NCBI GenBank assembly: GCA_027563935.2
Contig: JANVAS020000239.1
Location: forward strand, 2,604,001-2,668,000
Source: Costus lasius
Lineage: Eukaryota; Streptophyta; Magnoliopsida; Zingiberales; Costaceae
Direction: 5' to 3'
DNA length: 64,000 nucleotides
The notes beneath the pieces are model-generated. The model did no database searches. It was not told the origin of the DNA and saw only the letters and a list, made by a program, of their open reading frames with translations. This document shows positions 1 through 11,750 of this stretch, piece after piece. Position 1 is the stretch's first letter, and each line of letters begins with the position of its first letter. The position numbers and the translations under genes were made by a program.

Positions 1-456
1 TAGATAGCACTTCTTCTAATCGTGGCCATGCCTCACGATAGCCTCTATTCACGCCTCTCCTCTTGGTTCGTCGCTCGCTCTAGTTTTTGACGAGAGAACA
101 CAATTTCGTGTGGTGAAAAACTGGTGGACGACAAGGAGAAAAGACGCCAAGCAAGAAAGAACTCTCTTTTTCCTTCAAGCGATCAAGACACCTTGGACGA
201 TCCTTGCTAGCACAAGGAGCATCAAGGAAGAAGCGCATCTTCATCTTGTGTGCGAGACTTTGGAGAAGAGGCGCTTGCATCTTTTGCTTCCAAGACGCCA
301 TCTAGAAATGGCTATGGTATGAATCGTTTTCATTCAATCAGAGTTTTATAAGTTGATCATAACGCATGCAAAGATCGTAGAAACCCCTTTCCGCTGCATC
401 TTAACCTCCATATGCGCCTATAGGGTTTCGCCCCCCTTAGATTTAGGGGACCTTCA
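1..456 (+). repeat. Copia-1 5' LTR, 3' end only
   Basis: Matches the end of the LTR at 8744-9199 over its full length of 456 bp and ends in CTTCA directly before the primer site. The beginning of the LTR (about 1.24 kb, judged from the 3' copy) lies left of the window. Confidence 0.95.
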
Positions 457-458
457 AT

Positions 459-470
459 TGGTATCAGAGC
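459..470 (+). other. Copia-1 primer binding site
   Basis: TGGTATCAGAGC, complementary to the 3' end of plant initiator-methionine tRNA, lies two bases after the LTR end. It is where minus-strand DNA synthesis is primed in most plant copia elements. The same site is found in Copia-2 and in gypsy element G. Confidence 0.93.
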
Positions 471-1390
471 CAAGTTAATGCACGTTTTTATGATTGCTTA
501 AACGTTTTGTGATCCATGTATGCCATTGTATTCTTAGATCTATAACATGCGAAAATTTACATGTTAAGTTGCTTCTTGCGAACCTTACATATGTATTTCC
601 TTTGCGCATGTTTGTTGGCGCATTCTATGGTTTTATCCAAAATCTTATATCATGCGCGACTCTCATTAGATCTAAGAGGCGCCTGCTTTAAACCCTTAGA
701 CCGGTTATTAGGGTTGAAGTCATCCTCTAGGTTAGATCCAACTGGTCTGATCAGACTATCTGACAGCCTAGATGGGTCGACCAGATAGCACCTGTGCGCA
801 AGCACGAGGTGGCTATAGGTCGACTGCATCAAAGGCGTGTATCGATGTCTAATTGAGACAACCTATGAACGCACATGAGTTAGGCCCGGGGTCACACCCG
901 CTTGCCAGACCTCATTGTGGTCGTTCAGCCCTTGCGCATGCATGGTTGACCATTAGGTCGACTCAAGTCAGTTAGGACTTGGTGCATGCAAGGGCAGTGG
1001 ATCTGACTAGGCTGGATGAGTGGATCCCTAGTAATGGACCGTCGTAAGGCAGCAGGGCAAATAGGGAAAAATAAAATTAATCTCAATGGGGTTTTTTCAA
1101 AATTTTATTTTTCATGATTGGATCACATGCTGATTGGATACCATATGTATGTTTATTTAATCTTATGTGGGCTGCCCGTTTAATGTGTGCTGTGCTGGGG
1201 CCTGCGTGCCTGGAATTTTATTGTAAATTAATTCTTATTTTTGTGATCTGCGAATCACAATTTAATTAATTTATAAAATGTAATTGACCTGCGAGTCAAT
1301 CTTGTCTAGATAGATTAATTTGTAAATTAGTCAGACAAGAGCACAGAGCACACTTGGCAGAGGCGCATGCAGCAGAGGCTTGACCAGGTG

Positions 1391-1417
1391 GGAGGTCCAG
1401 GGTTCGACTCTGGGACC
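1391..1417 (+). other. B-box-like (tRNA-like) motif in leader
   Basis: GGTTCGACTC fits the Pol III internal B box closely and is flanked by GGTCC and GGACC, which could pair. No convincing A box or tRNA cloverleaf is visible. Copia-2 keeps a similar block on the other strand near 47610-47650, with TTTGAC in place of TTCGAC. Chance resemblance is possible. Confidence 0.3.
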
Positions 1418-1756
1418 AGGCGCATTTACCTGGTGGGCGCACCTCAGCTGCAGATGGCGCTTGGGCCCTGGTTTGGGCCAAATGAGCAGCAAAAGACCCA
1501 TGAAGAAAAGCAAGTGAAGACTTAAGTTTGGTTAAGGTCTTACTTAGGCTTATTGGCCTTTTACCACATAAGATCAGCATGCTTTCTTTTATTGCTTATA
1601 TAATTGGAAATGCATGTGTTTATCTTCTGCTATCACCATAGGAATTGCATGATAGGGAAGAAGATAAAAGACCGTTAAAATCCAACGCTGAAATATCAAG
1701 CTCGTAAGCCTTCTGACGCGAAACCTCACTGTTCTGACTATCGTTGGAGCCGTGTT

Positions 1757-1775
1757 GTACCCACTCAGTGGGCAC
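1757..1775 (+). promoter_or_regulatory. Leader hairpin 1
   Basis: GTACCCACTCAGTGGGCAC folds as CCCAC/GTGGG around a TCA loop, with the outer GT/AC pairs beyond one mismatch. A sister hairpin lies 209 bp downstream. The two differ by a matched pair of changes that keeps the stem, and both recur in Copia-2. Confidence 0.55.
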
Positions 1776-1965
1776 GTCCTTCTATCTTCAGACGGTGCGG
1801 GATTACACCTGCGTGTTACAGAGAAGGGATTTATCGCTTCTCGTTGCTCAGCATAGCACGTGGTGGTCCAGGGAGTAGGTTGGGTCAGCTTGACCATGTA
1901 GGCTACATATGTGGCGCATATGGTAGCACATGGAGGCAGCCATCTGTGGGGTCAGAGATTGTGTT

Positions 1966-1984
1966 GTACCAACTCAGTTGGCAC
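1966..1984 (+). promoter_or_regulatory. Leader hairpin 2
   Basis: GTACCAACTCAGTTGGCAC has the same fold and TCA loop as the hairpin at 1757. One C-G pair of that stem is replaced by A-T, a compensatory change. The Copia-2 equivalent is at 47052-47070. The role is unknown; RNA dimerisation or packaging is a guess from position. Confidence 0.55.
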
Positions 1985-2058
1985 AGTCTGCTGGATTGCC
2001 TAGATGAAGGGGAATCGCACGGGTTGGCGATTGGCTGGGACAGCCTACCAGAGATTAG

Positions 2059-3734
2059 TGTTGGGGTATGCCCTTAAGGCTAATGTTTGAGGCCTAAGGA
2101 TTTTATCAGTATCATGTAATAAACTCTTGTGTTTATAAAGGCATGGTTATTATTCAGTTTGTTACCTTGTCTGCTGCAATAAGTGTACTTCTGAATAATG
2201 TCTCAATGCTGTTCAGCTGGGCTGACATGCTATTATGTCCTTAGTCGATGTATCTTGGTGAACATGAGACAGCCTTGATATGGTTAAGACTAATATGTGT
2301 TCTAATCTTATAGGATGCTTCGAGCATGGAATAAGATGTAGACTCATGGGTACATTGGATGTACCGGACAGACCCTACGAGGATATTCAGTTGCTTGTCA
2401 CAATGTGAATAATCCTTGATTGTAACAAGTGGCACATTTCCTCTGACTTGAGATCACTTGTGTTTTCTAAATGATGATTGTCATTGTTTTGAGGTAGTTC
2501 AATATCATTTGAAACATAATGATTATAGACTATCTTGGATGGTGAGCTTGAGTCATGTTAGGGCACTAGTGATAGACATAGGATTGCCGTCTCCTTGTTT
2601 AAGGAGTGCGATGTTCTAAAGGGCCCCCTGGATGAGATGATCGAGAAAGTGTATGGCCATACCCGGGTGACTGTGATCATCTGATCTAATCATGCTCATC
2701 ATATTGGAATTACAAGCTTGACACGCTTGTCCAATAAGAACATCCAGTGGCAAAGGAAATATGTATGCTTAGTGAAGTTGATTCACGCTTGTGCTGTATT
2801 TTGGGTGTAGTCTTGGAAGACTCTTTCCTTTATATCGGGAGACAGTGATGTGTTGCTAGATGCCCCTCACTGATCGTGATGATGTGAGTTATCGTTACCG
2901 ACATTTAAAGGAAACCCTCAGGGTCGCACAATTTGATGATATGGCTTACTTAAGTCAGATCGTGTGGACTGAATTGTTTAAGTTCAGTTTAAAGGGATTT
3001 GATCTCTGATTGTAAGTGAGATCTGGTCTGATCATGTTTGATTGATTAGGGCTTGAGATCGGTAAGCTTCGATCGAGAGAATAGATGCTAGATCGGTGAG
3101 ATCAGAAGCATCAAGAGATCAACGGTTAGATCTGGAGCCTTAGGGTTTATTTGAGATCTAGACTTGATTGCTTGGCTTGATTGGTTCTTAAACCGAACCA
3201 AATTGAACCAGCTCATGAAATGAGCGCATGGTTCAAGGCGTGGCGACATGTTCACTTGGCGTGAACATTGGAGCGATGAGTGGTTGCTATTTTTAGTAAC
3301 CATGATCTCCACTTGGAGATGGCTCACGTTCGAATAGAGGGTTCTCTATTCTCGTCACTAAAAAAAACTCATTCCTCTCGACACTCTTTGGTGTGCGGCG
3401 ACAACTTGAAGCATAGAGGAAGATTCGGCCAAGAGAGATCGACATCTCCATCCCTTTCCTTTCGATCAAAGACATCTTGGTCGATCCTTGCTAGCACAAG
3501 GGACGACAAGAAGCAAGCCGTCGCTCATCTTGTGTGTGACGATTTGGAGGAGACCTTCGTTGTTCTCTTGCTTCCAAGACGCCATCTTGAAATGGCTATG
3601 GTATGAATCGCATCTTCTCTATTCATGTTTCGAAAGTTGATCATATAATGCATGCTCTTCGACCCTTGAATCCGCTGCCTATCATGTTGCGCCACTTTAG
3701 GGTTTCGCACCCCTCATGAAAGGGGTTCCCTACA
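2059..3734 (+). mobile_element. Copia-family solo LTR nested in Copia-1
   Basis: Starts TGTTGGGGTATG and ends CCTACA, 1676 bp, with identical target duplications ATTAG at 2054-2058 and 3735-3739. It aligns end to end with the LTR at 7501-9199 but is more diverged, and includes a different stretch around 3280-3600. No internal sequence is left, so it arose by recombination between the two LTRs of a complete copy. Copia-2 keeps the unoccupied site (reverse strand, near 46975-46985), which proves a later insertion. Confidence 0.95.
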
Positions 3735-3971
3735 ATTAGTGCTTGTACTCTCTGTGCATCTTATCTCGCCTGAGCGGGACGCGGAGACCAAGTATGAAAT
3801 CTGGATCCCATCTCACTAAAAGAGTACTACTCTTTCGGGCTGTTTTGCTGGATTTTTCAGCCAGATAAAATAGTGAGAAAAAGAATCTTTCTTATGTCCT
3901 GATTGATTCTTGACATTGATACTGACCTTGCTGTTCTTGCATTGTTGTAGATACCTACAGCAACGAACACC

Positions 3972-6900
3972 ATGAGCTTCAATGTGCGATCCCTAATGGA
4001 AAGGGAGAAGTTTGCTGGGCCGAACTTCTCAGACTGGTACGGACACCTTAAGATTGTTCTTAAGGCAGAGAGGAAACTGTATGTCCTCGAGACGGCTATA
4101 CCGCCTCAACCCGCTCCGAACGCCGCAAGGGCGGTTCGGGAAGCTTATGAAAAGCACGTCAATGATAGCATTGATGTCGCTTGCCTGATGCTAGCGTCTA
4201 TGACGCCACCGCTGTAGCGTCAGCATGAGGATATGTCGGCTATAGAGATTATAGCGAACCTCAAGATACTGTATGCTGCACAGGCGAGGACAGAACGCTA
4301 TAATTTGACAAAGCTGTTCTTTCAGAGCAAACTGGCTGAAGGGAGCCCAGTGGGAGCTCACGTGCTCAAGATGATTGGGCACAAGGAGGCTCTAGAGAAA
4401 CTGGGGCATAGCATCAACCAGGAGCTTGCTGTAGACATTATTCTGCAGTCTCTCCCGCCCTCTTTCGATGCGTTCATCATTAACTTTAATATGAACAAAA
4501 TCGATTGTACTCCGGCAGAGCTGCTGAACATGCTCTTGACTACTGAGGAGACTCTCAAGGGAAAGCCTTCGACCTCTGTCTTAATGGTTCCTTCTAGGAA
4601 CAAGAAGAAGGGGAAGAAGGGCAAGGCCCCTGTCAAGAGTTACAGCAAGGCTCTGATGCAAAAAGTTAAGCGGTCAAAGGAATACAGATGTTTCCACTGT
4701 GGCCAGCTGGGTCACTGGAAAAAGGACTGTAAAGCGCTCCAAGGAGATAAGAGGGGAAGCATCGCTTCTGGCTCAGGTATTTACGTGACGGAAGTCATGG
4801 TTTCATCTTCTTCTATTTCATGGGTGTTGGACACTGCATGTGGAGTTCACATTTGTTCAAATGTGCAGGAACTCAAGAGAAGAAGGCAGGTGGGACAGCA
4901 TGAGGTGGACCTACGCGTTGGAAACGGGGCACGGGTTGCTGCTGTTGCTGTAGGAGACTATTTCATCTCTTTGCCATCTGGAATTGTATTAGAATTGAAC
5001 AATTGTTATTTTGTTCCCAGCATTACTAAAAATATTATCTCCATTCCTGCTCTTGTCAGGAAGGGATTTTCCTTTGAATGCAATATTTCAAAGTGTGTTC
5101 TTTCTTTGGATAATATTGTTTATGCTATTGGTTCAATTAACAATGGGTTATTCATGTTGGACATGGAATGTTCTATACAAAACATTGATATTAAGAAAGC
5201 CAAATATGCTGATGACAGCACTTTGTTATGGCATAGTCGTTTAAGCCATATTAACAAGAAGCGCATTAAGCGGTTGCATGATCATGGACTGCTGGGATCA
5301 TTCTCCTATGAGGAGATTGATACATGCAAAGCTTGTTTAATGGGTAAAATGACGAAGTCACCTTTTCCTCACAAAGGTCAAAGGGCTTCAGGTTTGCTTG
5401 ACCTTATACACAGCGATGTGTGTGGGCCGTTTAGTAAACATGCCAGAGGTGGCTATCAGTACTTCATTACCTTTACTGATGATTTCAGTAGATATGGGTA
5501 TGTCTATCTGATGAGACATAAAAGTGAATCTTTTGACAAGTTCAAAGAGTTCAAGAATGAAGTACAAAATCAGCTTGGCCGAAATATCAAGGCACTTCGT
5601 TCTGATCGAGGTGGAGAATACTTGAGTCATGCGTTTACTGACTATCTAAAGGAGTGTGGGATTATCTCAAAGCTCACTCCACCAGGAACACCGCAATGGA
5701 ATGGTGTGTCTGAGAGGAGAAATAGAACGTTACTTGATATGGTTCGTTCTATGATGAGTCAGGCTACTCTTCCATATTCCTTTTTGGGTTTTGCACTGGA
5801 AACAGCTGCAAAGGTACTAAACCGAGTGCCATCCAAGGCAGTTTCTAAGACTCCATATGAGTTATGGTATGGGAAACAGCCTAGCTTGACATTTATCAGG
5901 ATCTGGGGTTGCGAGGCTTATGTCAAAAAGCTCGCCACTGGGAAACTGGAGAGCAGATCTGAGAAATGTATCTTTGTCGGTTACCCTAAGGAAACTAAGG
6001 GTTATTATTTCTACGATCCCAAAGAGAACAAGGTATTTGTTGCTCGGACGACCATTTTTCTTGAGAAGGAGTTTCTTCTGCAAGAGGCCAGTGGGAGAGA
6101 AATAAAGTTGGATGAGAATCCAGAGGAAGGACAAAGTGCTCAAGCACAGTTGGATGAGCCTGAGCCGGTAGAACAGGTTACTGAACAACCTGGGGCTCAG
6201 ATATCACGGGAACCGCGAAGATCGGGAAGGATTTGTCGACAGCCTGAGCGCTATGACGGAGTCTACATCATTGATAATGATGAACCCCTAACTTATGCGG
6301 ATGCGGTCAGTGGACCGGAGTCAGCGAGATGGCTTGAAGCTATGCGCGCCGAGATGGACTCCATGTCAGATAACCAAGTATGGGATTTGGTTGATCCGCC
6401 TCCGGGAGTTATCCCTATAGGCTGTAAATGGATCTTCAAGAAGAAGATTGACATGGATGGTAACGTGGTTACCTATAAAGGCAGGCTAGTTGCGAAAGGT
6501 TTCAAACAAATCTTCGGGATAGATTATGATGAAACTTTCTCACCTGTAGCCATGTTTAAGTCTATTCGGATTCTTTTCGCGATAGCAGCATATTACGATT
6601 ATGAGATTTGGCAAATGGATGTGAAAACAGCTTTCCTGAATGGAAATCTGGATGAGGATGTGTATATGACACAACCTGAAGGTTTCACTAATCCATCAGA
6701 TCGTCATAAGATATGCAAATTAAAGAAGTCTATTTATGGACTTAAACAAGCATCGAGAAGCTGGAATATTCATTTTGATGAATCAGTCAGTGAATTTGGT
6801 TTCATCAAGAATGAGGATGACCCGTGTGTATATAAGAGGTTTAGTGGGAGCGTGATTACATTCCTTGTCCTCTACGTCGATGATATCTTGATCATTGGAA

Positions 6901-7480
6901 ATGACATTCCTGAAATGCATGCGGTTAAGGCATGGTTAAGGAAATGTTTCCAGATGAAAGATTTAGGAGAAGCAGCCTATGTATTAGGTGTGAAGATCTA
7001 CAGGGATAGATCTAAGAGGCTTCGTTCCAGTCTGACCAGGATGATTTCCGATCGCAATCAGGCTATGTCTTTAGCTTGAATGGAGGAGCGGTGGTGTGGA
7101 AGAGTTTCAAACAGTCAACTGTTGCTGATTCCACAACAGAAGCCGAGTATGTTGCAGCCTCGGAAGCATCCAAGGAGGCAGTGTGGATTCGTAAGTTCGT
7201 GAGAGAACTTGGTGTCGTTCCTTCGAGTGCAGATCCTTTGGTTATCTTTTGTGATAACACTGGAGCAATCGCACAAGCAAAGGAACCACGGTCGCACCAG
7301 AAGTCCAAGCACATACAGAGACGGTTTCATTTGATCCGGGAGATCATTGATCGTGGCGAGATCAAAGTCTGCAAGGTTCATACAGATGACAATCTGGCTG
7401 ACCCGCTTACCAAGCCTCTGGCGCAGCAGAAGCATGAGAAGCACTGTAATAATATGGGTTTGAGATTTCTCAACCATTAG
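3972..7480 (+). pseudogene. Copia-1 gag-pol polyprotein, broken
   Basis: The start ATG 3972 opens a Gag nearly identical to that of Copia-2. A TAG at 4215-4217 replaces CAG of Copia-2; the frame then runs on to 7079. Domains in order: Gag; CCHC knuckle CFHCGQLGHWKKDC near 4690-4731; protease with DTACG at its active site; integrase with its HHCC region, SDRGGEY and SERRNR; reverse transcriptase with YVDDILI near 6880. A deletion at 7019-7023 removes about 376 bp found in Copia-2 and shifts the frame, so RNase H continues in another frame from 7024 to 7480. Family function is known: Gag forms the particle and Pol makes and integrates the DNA copy. This copy cannot make a complete Pol. Confidence 0.95.
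7024..7480 (+). pseudogene. Copia-1 RNase H remnant after the deletion
   Basis: Carries the copia RNase H sequence with STTEAEYVAASEASKEA, CDNTGAIA and HTDDNLADPLTKPL, ending in a natural stop before the polypurine tract. It is nearly identical to 42861-43260 of Copia-2. It is out of frame with the upstream part because of the deletion at 7019-7023. The ATG at 7076 is probably not a real start. Confidence 0.9.
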
Positions 7481-7487
7481 ATTAAGT

Positions 7488-7500
7488 GCAAGTGGGAGAT
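7488..7500 (+). other. Copia-1 polypurine tract
   Basis: GCAAGTGGGAGAT directly before the 3' LTR, the place where plus-strand synthesis starts. Copia-2 has the same tract at 42841-42853 on the other strand. Confidence 0.85.
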
Positions 7501-9199
7501 TGTTGGGGTATGCCCTTAAGGCTAATGTTTGAGGCCTTGGGAATGTATCAGTATCATGTAATAAACTCTTATGCTTATAAAGGCATGGTTGTTATTCAGT
7601 TTGTTACATTGTCTGCTACAATAAGTGTACTTCTGAATAATGTCTCAAAGCTGTTCAGCTGGGCTGACATGCTATAAAGTCCTTAGTCGAGATATCTTGG
7701 TGAACATGAGACAGCCTTGATATGATTGAGACTAATATGTGTTCTAATCTTATAGGATGCTTCGAGCATGGAATAAGATGTAGACTCATGGGTACATTGG
7801 ATGTACTGGACAGACCCTACTAGGATATTCAATTGCTTGTCACAATGTGAATAATCCTTGATTGTAACAAGTGGCACATTTCCTCTGACTTGAGATCACT
7901 TGTGTTTTCTAAATGATGATTGTCATTGTTTTGAGGTAGTTCAATATCATTTGAAACATAATGGTTATAGACTATCTTGGATGGTGAGCTTGAGTCAGGT
8001 TAGGGCACTAGTGATAGACATAGGATTGCCGTCTCCTTGTTTAAGGAGTGTGATGTTCTAAAGGGGCCCCCTGGATGAGATGATTGAGAAAGTGTATGGC
8101 CATACCCAGGTGACTATGTTCATCTGATCTAATCATGCTCATCATATTGGAGTTACAGGCTTGACATGCTTGTCCAATAAGAACATCCAGTGGCAAAGGA
8201 ATTATGCATGCCTGGTGAATTGGATTCACACTTGTGCTGTATTTTGGGTGTAGTCTTGGAAGACTCTTTCCTTTCTATCGGGAGACAGTGATGTGTTGCT
8301 AGATACCCCTCACTGATCGTGATGACGTGAGTTATCGTTACCGACATTTAAAGGAAACCCTTAGGGTCGCACAATTTGATGATATGGCTTACTTAAGTCA
8401 GATCGTGTGGACTAAATTGTTTGGGTTCAGTTTAAAGGGATTTTAATCTCTGATTGTAAGTGAGATCTGGTATGATCATGTTTGATTGATTAGGGCTTGA
8501 GATCGGTAAGCTTCGATTGAGAGAATGGATGCTAGATCGGTGAGATCAGGTGCATCAAGAGATTAACGGTCAGATCTTAAGCCTTATGGGTTTATTATGA
8601 TCTGGACTGATTGCTTGGTTTATTTGGTTATTGAACCAAAGTCAAGTGAACCGGCTCAATGGATGAGCGCATGGTTCAAGGGTAAATTGGATTTGCGATT
8701 GGGTAAACCCATGATCGCAACTTGAGAAGTGACTTGCTATTTTTAGATAGCACTTCTTCTAATCGTGGCCATGCCTCACGATAGCCTCTATTCACGCCTC
8801 TCCTCTTGGTTCATCGCTCGCTCTAGTTTTTGACGAGAGAACACAATTTCGTGTGGTGAAAAACTGGTGGACGACAAGGAGAAAAGACGCCAAGCAAGAA
8901 AGAACTCTCTTTTTCCTTCAAGCGATCAAGACACCTTGGACGATCCTTGCTAGCACAAGGAGCATCAAGGAAGGAGCGCATCTTCATCTTGTGTGCGGGA
9001 CTTTGGAGAAGAGGCGCTTGCATCTTTTGCTTCCAAGACGCCATCTAGAAATGGCTATGGTATGAATCGTTTTCATTCAATTAGAGTTTTATAAGTTGAT
9101 CATAACGCATGCAAAGATCGTAGAAACCCCTTTCCGCTGCATCTTAACCTCCATATGTGCCTATAGGGTTTCGCCCCCCTTTGATTTAGGGGACCTTCA
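7501..9199 (+). repeat. Copia-1 3' LTR, complete
   Basis: TGTTGGGG to CCTTCA, 1699 bp, the reference copy for this copia family in the window. It aligns with the solo LTRs at 2059 and 23342 and with both LTRs of Copia-2 on the reverse strand. Confidence 0.95.
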
Positions 9200-9202
9200 G
9201 AC

Positions 9203-9385
9203 ATCGCCGTAATTAGTTTTACGGTACCGTATTTTCAGTCCGTTTACGACAGAAAGTTTTGTAATTTTTACGGCAGGGCCGTAACGTCTTTCACGTGCCG
9301 TAATTTTGAGTGATTTTTTCCCTGAGAGTTTTTTTTGAAAAATACGGCAGTACCGTAATGTGTTTTATGGTGCCGTAATTTGAAA
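9203..9385. repeat. Palindrome array, internal copy in element A
   Basis: At least five imperfect copies of a palindrome of the form TACGG..CCGTA, including a perfect TACGGTACCGTA at 9220-9231. Equivalent internal arrays lie in C (28700-28840) and D (38560-38730). Confidence 0.75.
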
Positions 9386-11246
9386 CCTGCTTTCTGCATT
9401 CTGCTTACTTGATTGGGTGTTTTCTCGCTACGATTTTAAGAAACAGGGATGGCAAAAATTTTGATCTTTGGCATGACATGGAAGTACTCATCTTTGTCCA
9501 TCATCTGGATATTTTTTCTGAATTTTAAAGTCCATGGATCATTCTAAAACACATAGAAACTTTTCGATTCTGATTAATTTCTGCAGCAGTTTTCTTTTGA
9601 CTATTATGATTAGCACTTTTGGTGCAAGTTTTTAAGATGCTTAAATAACTTGAAACGTAGATTTTTCGCATGGTATATGAAGAACATGTGTCGTTCTATC
9701 TCGTGGATTAATTGTTCTCATGATTTTATTTTCTGATCATTTTATGACACATGGCAACTTTTTGAATTTGATTAACTTTTGTGCATTTTTTACAGTTTTG
9801 TAATCTGAGTAGCCTTCTCTCTGTTGATACCCTAAATTCCTGATAGATTTTGATCCTTTGATTTTCATACGTCTGAAAAGAACATATCTTATTCTATTAC
9901 ATGGTTCTGTCCGTTTTCTTATTGGATCATTAAATCTACATGTTATTGCTTCTTTTGGCTCCAGATTCAGAAACCCTCAAGAGCAACTGTCTTCAACCTC
10001 TAGCCACCACTGCATCTGCCTCTGACATCACTGTTTCTAGCCGTCAACACTGGATTATACCATCTGCAAATTCTTACTTCTTCTACTGCCTCTATTTCCA
10101 TTGATTTGATTTATTTATGCAGCAGACTCTTCATTAGTGACTTTTTTTTTATCTATGTAGCTTTATTTCTAGTATCCACCGGCCGTCAATCTCACCTCTA
10201 GGATTGTGATATCTAGTAGGCCACTAGAGATTACTCACTCTACTGTCGGCACCGTCATCATCATTGCTAGCAGCTCTTCAGCTAGCCTCTGTTCCACTTT
10301 TGCTTCTCAGCTGCATCAGCTCTTTCCACCAGCACTTTTCTGAGTCATCGATGACATCTCTTATTCTCCCTAGAGAAAATTATTTTTATCATTATTATTT
10401 TTAGAGACTATTTTTAGACTGAGCCTTATGTATCTTAAATTGTGCAGGTAAAATTTTTAAAAGGCACATCCTTGGACCTTGCAGCATCTACCCCAACACT
10501 ACTTTTGATCTGAGCCTTATGTATTTTCAGTCAGAACTTGCTATATAGTTTTGTGAGTATCGTTTGCACTCTCTTGTTCATGATTATTTCATATGGTTGC
10601 ATCTTTGATTTACTTTATATGTATCACTCACTGAGATTTCTACTCGATATGGTCTCTTGAATCAATCATTTTACACTTTTGAACATTATTGTTTGAGTAT
10701 GATGCTTCTACACCTCTATGACCACCGACAGTACTATTCTGTTTCACATGCTTATCTTTCTTTTCGATGTGGTTGTATGATGATTATGATGATACTGATT
10801 TCTATTATTTCGATGGGGTTGTATTATGATATTTCGATATTCTGATGAGCTATCTTTGATATGGTTGTATTATACATGATGATATATTTAGTGTTTATGA
10901 TGACATCTTGTGATGATGATGAGTATATTCTTGTTTTATATTGTTGATGACTTGATTGATTGATGATGAATGGATTCAAATTCATGATTACAGAAAAACC
11001 CTATCATGTTAGATTAATTTCTTCAATACATATCTATCTTTGAAATTTGACATTGGTTGATACATGAAATTTTGGATAGATGTATTATTTGAGGAATAAG
11101 ATCTAAAGGTGAAACTACTCCTATAAATAAAATGAGTATATGAGTATGATTTGAGAATTGAGATCAATTGATCAACCGAGTAGATGTTTTGTCTATTTTG
11201 CTATTTGTTGGGAAATAAGAATCCAAGATCCATAAAAATAGTGAGA

Positions 11247-11401
11247 GACTCCCCTACTTGGCACTATGTAAAATTGATAGTGGTACCTAAGACATGGGTT
11301 GAAGTCTATGCATGAAAAATAATGAGAGATAAAAAGAATAAGACTCCTCTACTTGGCACTGTGTAAAATTGATAGTGGTACCAAAGACAAGGGTTGAAGT
11401 C
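11247..11401 (+). repeat. Direct repeat, two copies 95 bp apart
   Basis: The block GACTCC.CTACTTGGCACT, followed by GTAAAATTGATAGTGGTACC and ending GGGTTGAAGTC, starts at 11247 and again at 11342 with few differences. Element D also has two copies (36646-36802, reverse); C shows one (26996-27038), so copy number varies within the family. Confidence 0.75.
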
Positions 11402-11750
11402 AAAAATAAAAAGTGTGTATCTAAGTGGGTACATGCCATCTTTACAAAAACAAACAAAATGCATAAAAAAAAATTATATGTGGAAAAAGATCTTGGAAAC
11501 CTAATTCCTGTAAACAAAAGCATGATAGATTTGAACTGAAAACTGGGTGAAATCATGAGATTGAAAATTCTATTTATTATACAAGTTGCAAAGTTTTATT
11601 TAATTGAGTTGTGGATCTAAAGGATTGAATTCTAAGAATGATATGTTTATTTGAAGTTTTGTGAAACAATTGATGGAATTTTTCATTGATGGTTGTATTT
11701 TAGAAATTTATTGAGCATGAAAAGGTTATTCTTTTAATCAACTTTTGATT

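Larger units (their letters stand above)
471..3971 (+). other. Copia-1 long untranslated leader, split by a solo LTR
   Basis: Without the solo LTR and one target copy, about 1.8 kb separate the primer site from the gag start. Copia-2 has a leader of almost the same length (46746-48544), so the length belongs to the family. I see no sustained ORF. The leader holds two related hairpins and a stretch resembling a Pol III B box, described separately. A leader this long may carry packaging or translation signals, which is inference. Confidence 0.8.
1..9199 (+). mobile_element. Copia-1: Ty1/copia LTR retrotransposon, left end outside window
   Basis: The order is LTR, initiator-Met primer site, long leader, gag, protease, integrase, reverse transcriptase, RNase H, polypurine tract, LTR. 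Integrase before reverse transcriptase marks Ty1/copia. The last 456 bp of the 5' LTR match 8744-9199 with about six differences by eye. The element is dead: a nonsense codon in gag, a frameshifting deletion after reverse transcriptase, and a solo LTR of its own family in the leader. The right flank starts GACAT; the partner target duplication lies outside the window. Its host is the 3' internal region of element A. Confidence 0.95.

Noticed and set aside
9970..10400. Possible captured host-gene exon in the interior of element A
   Set aside because: The block is shared with C and D, but no frame is open in all three and no splice-like structure or recognisable protein is seen.
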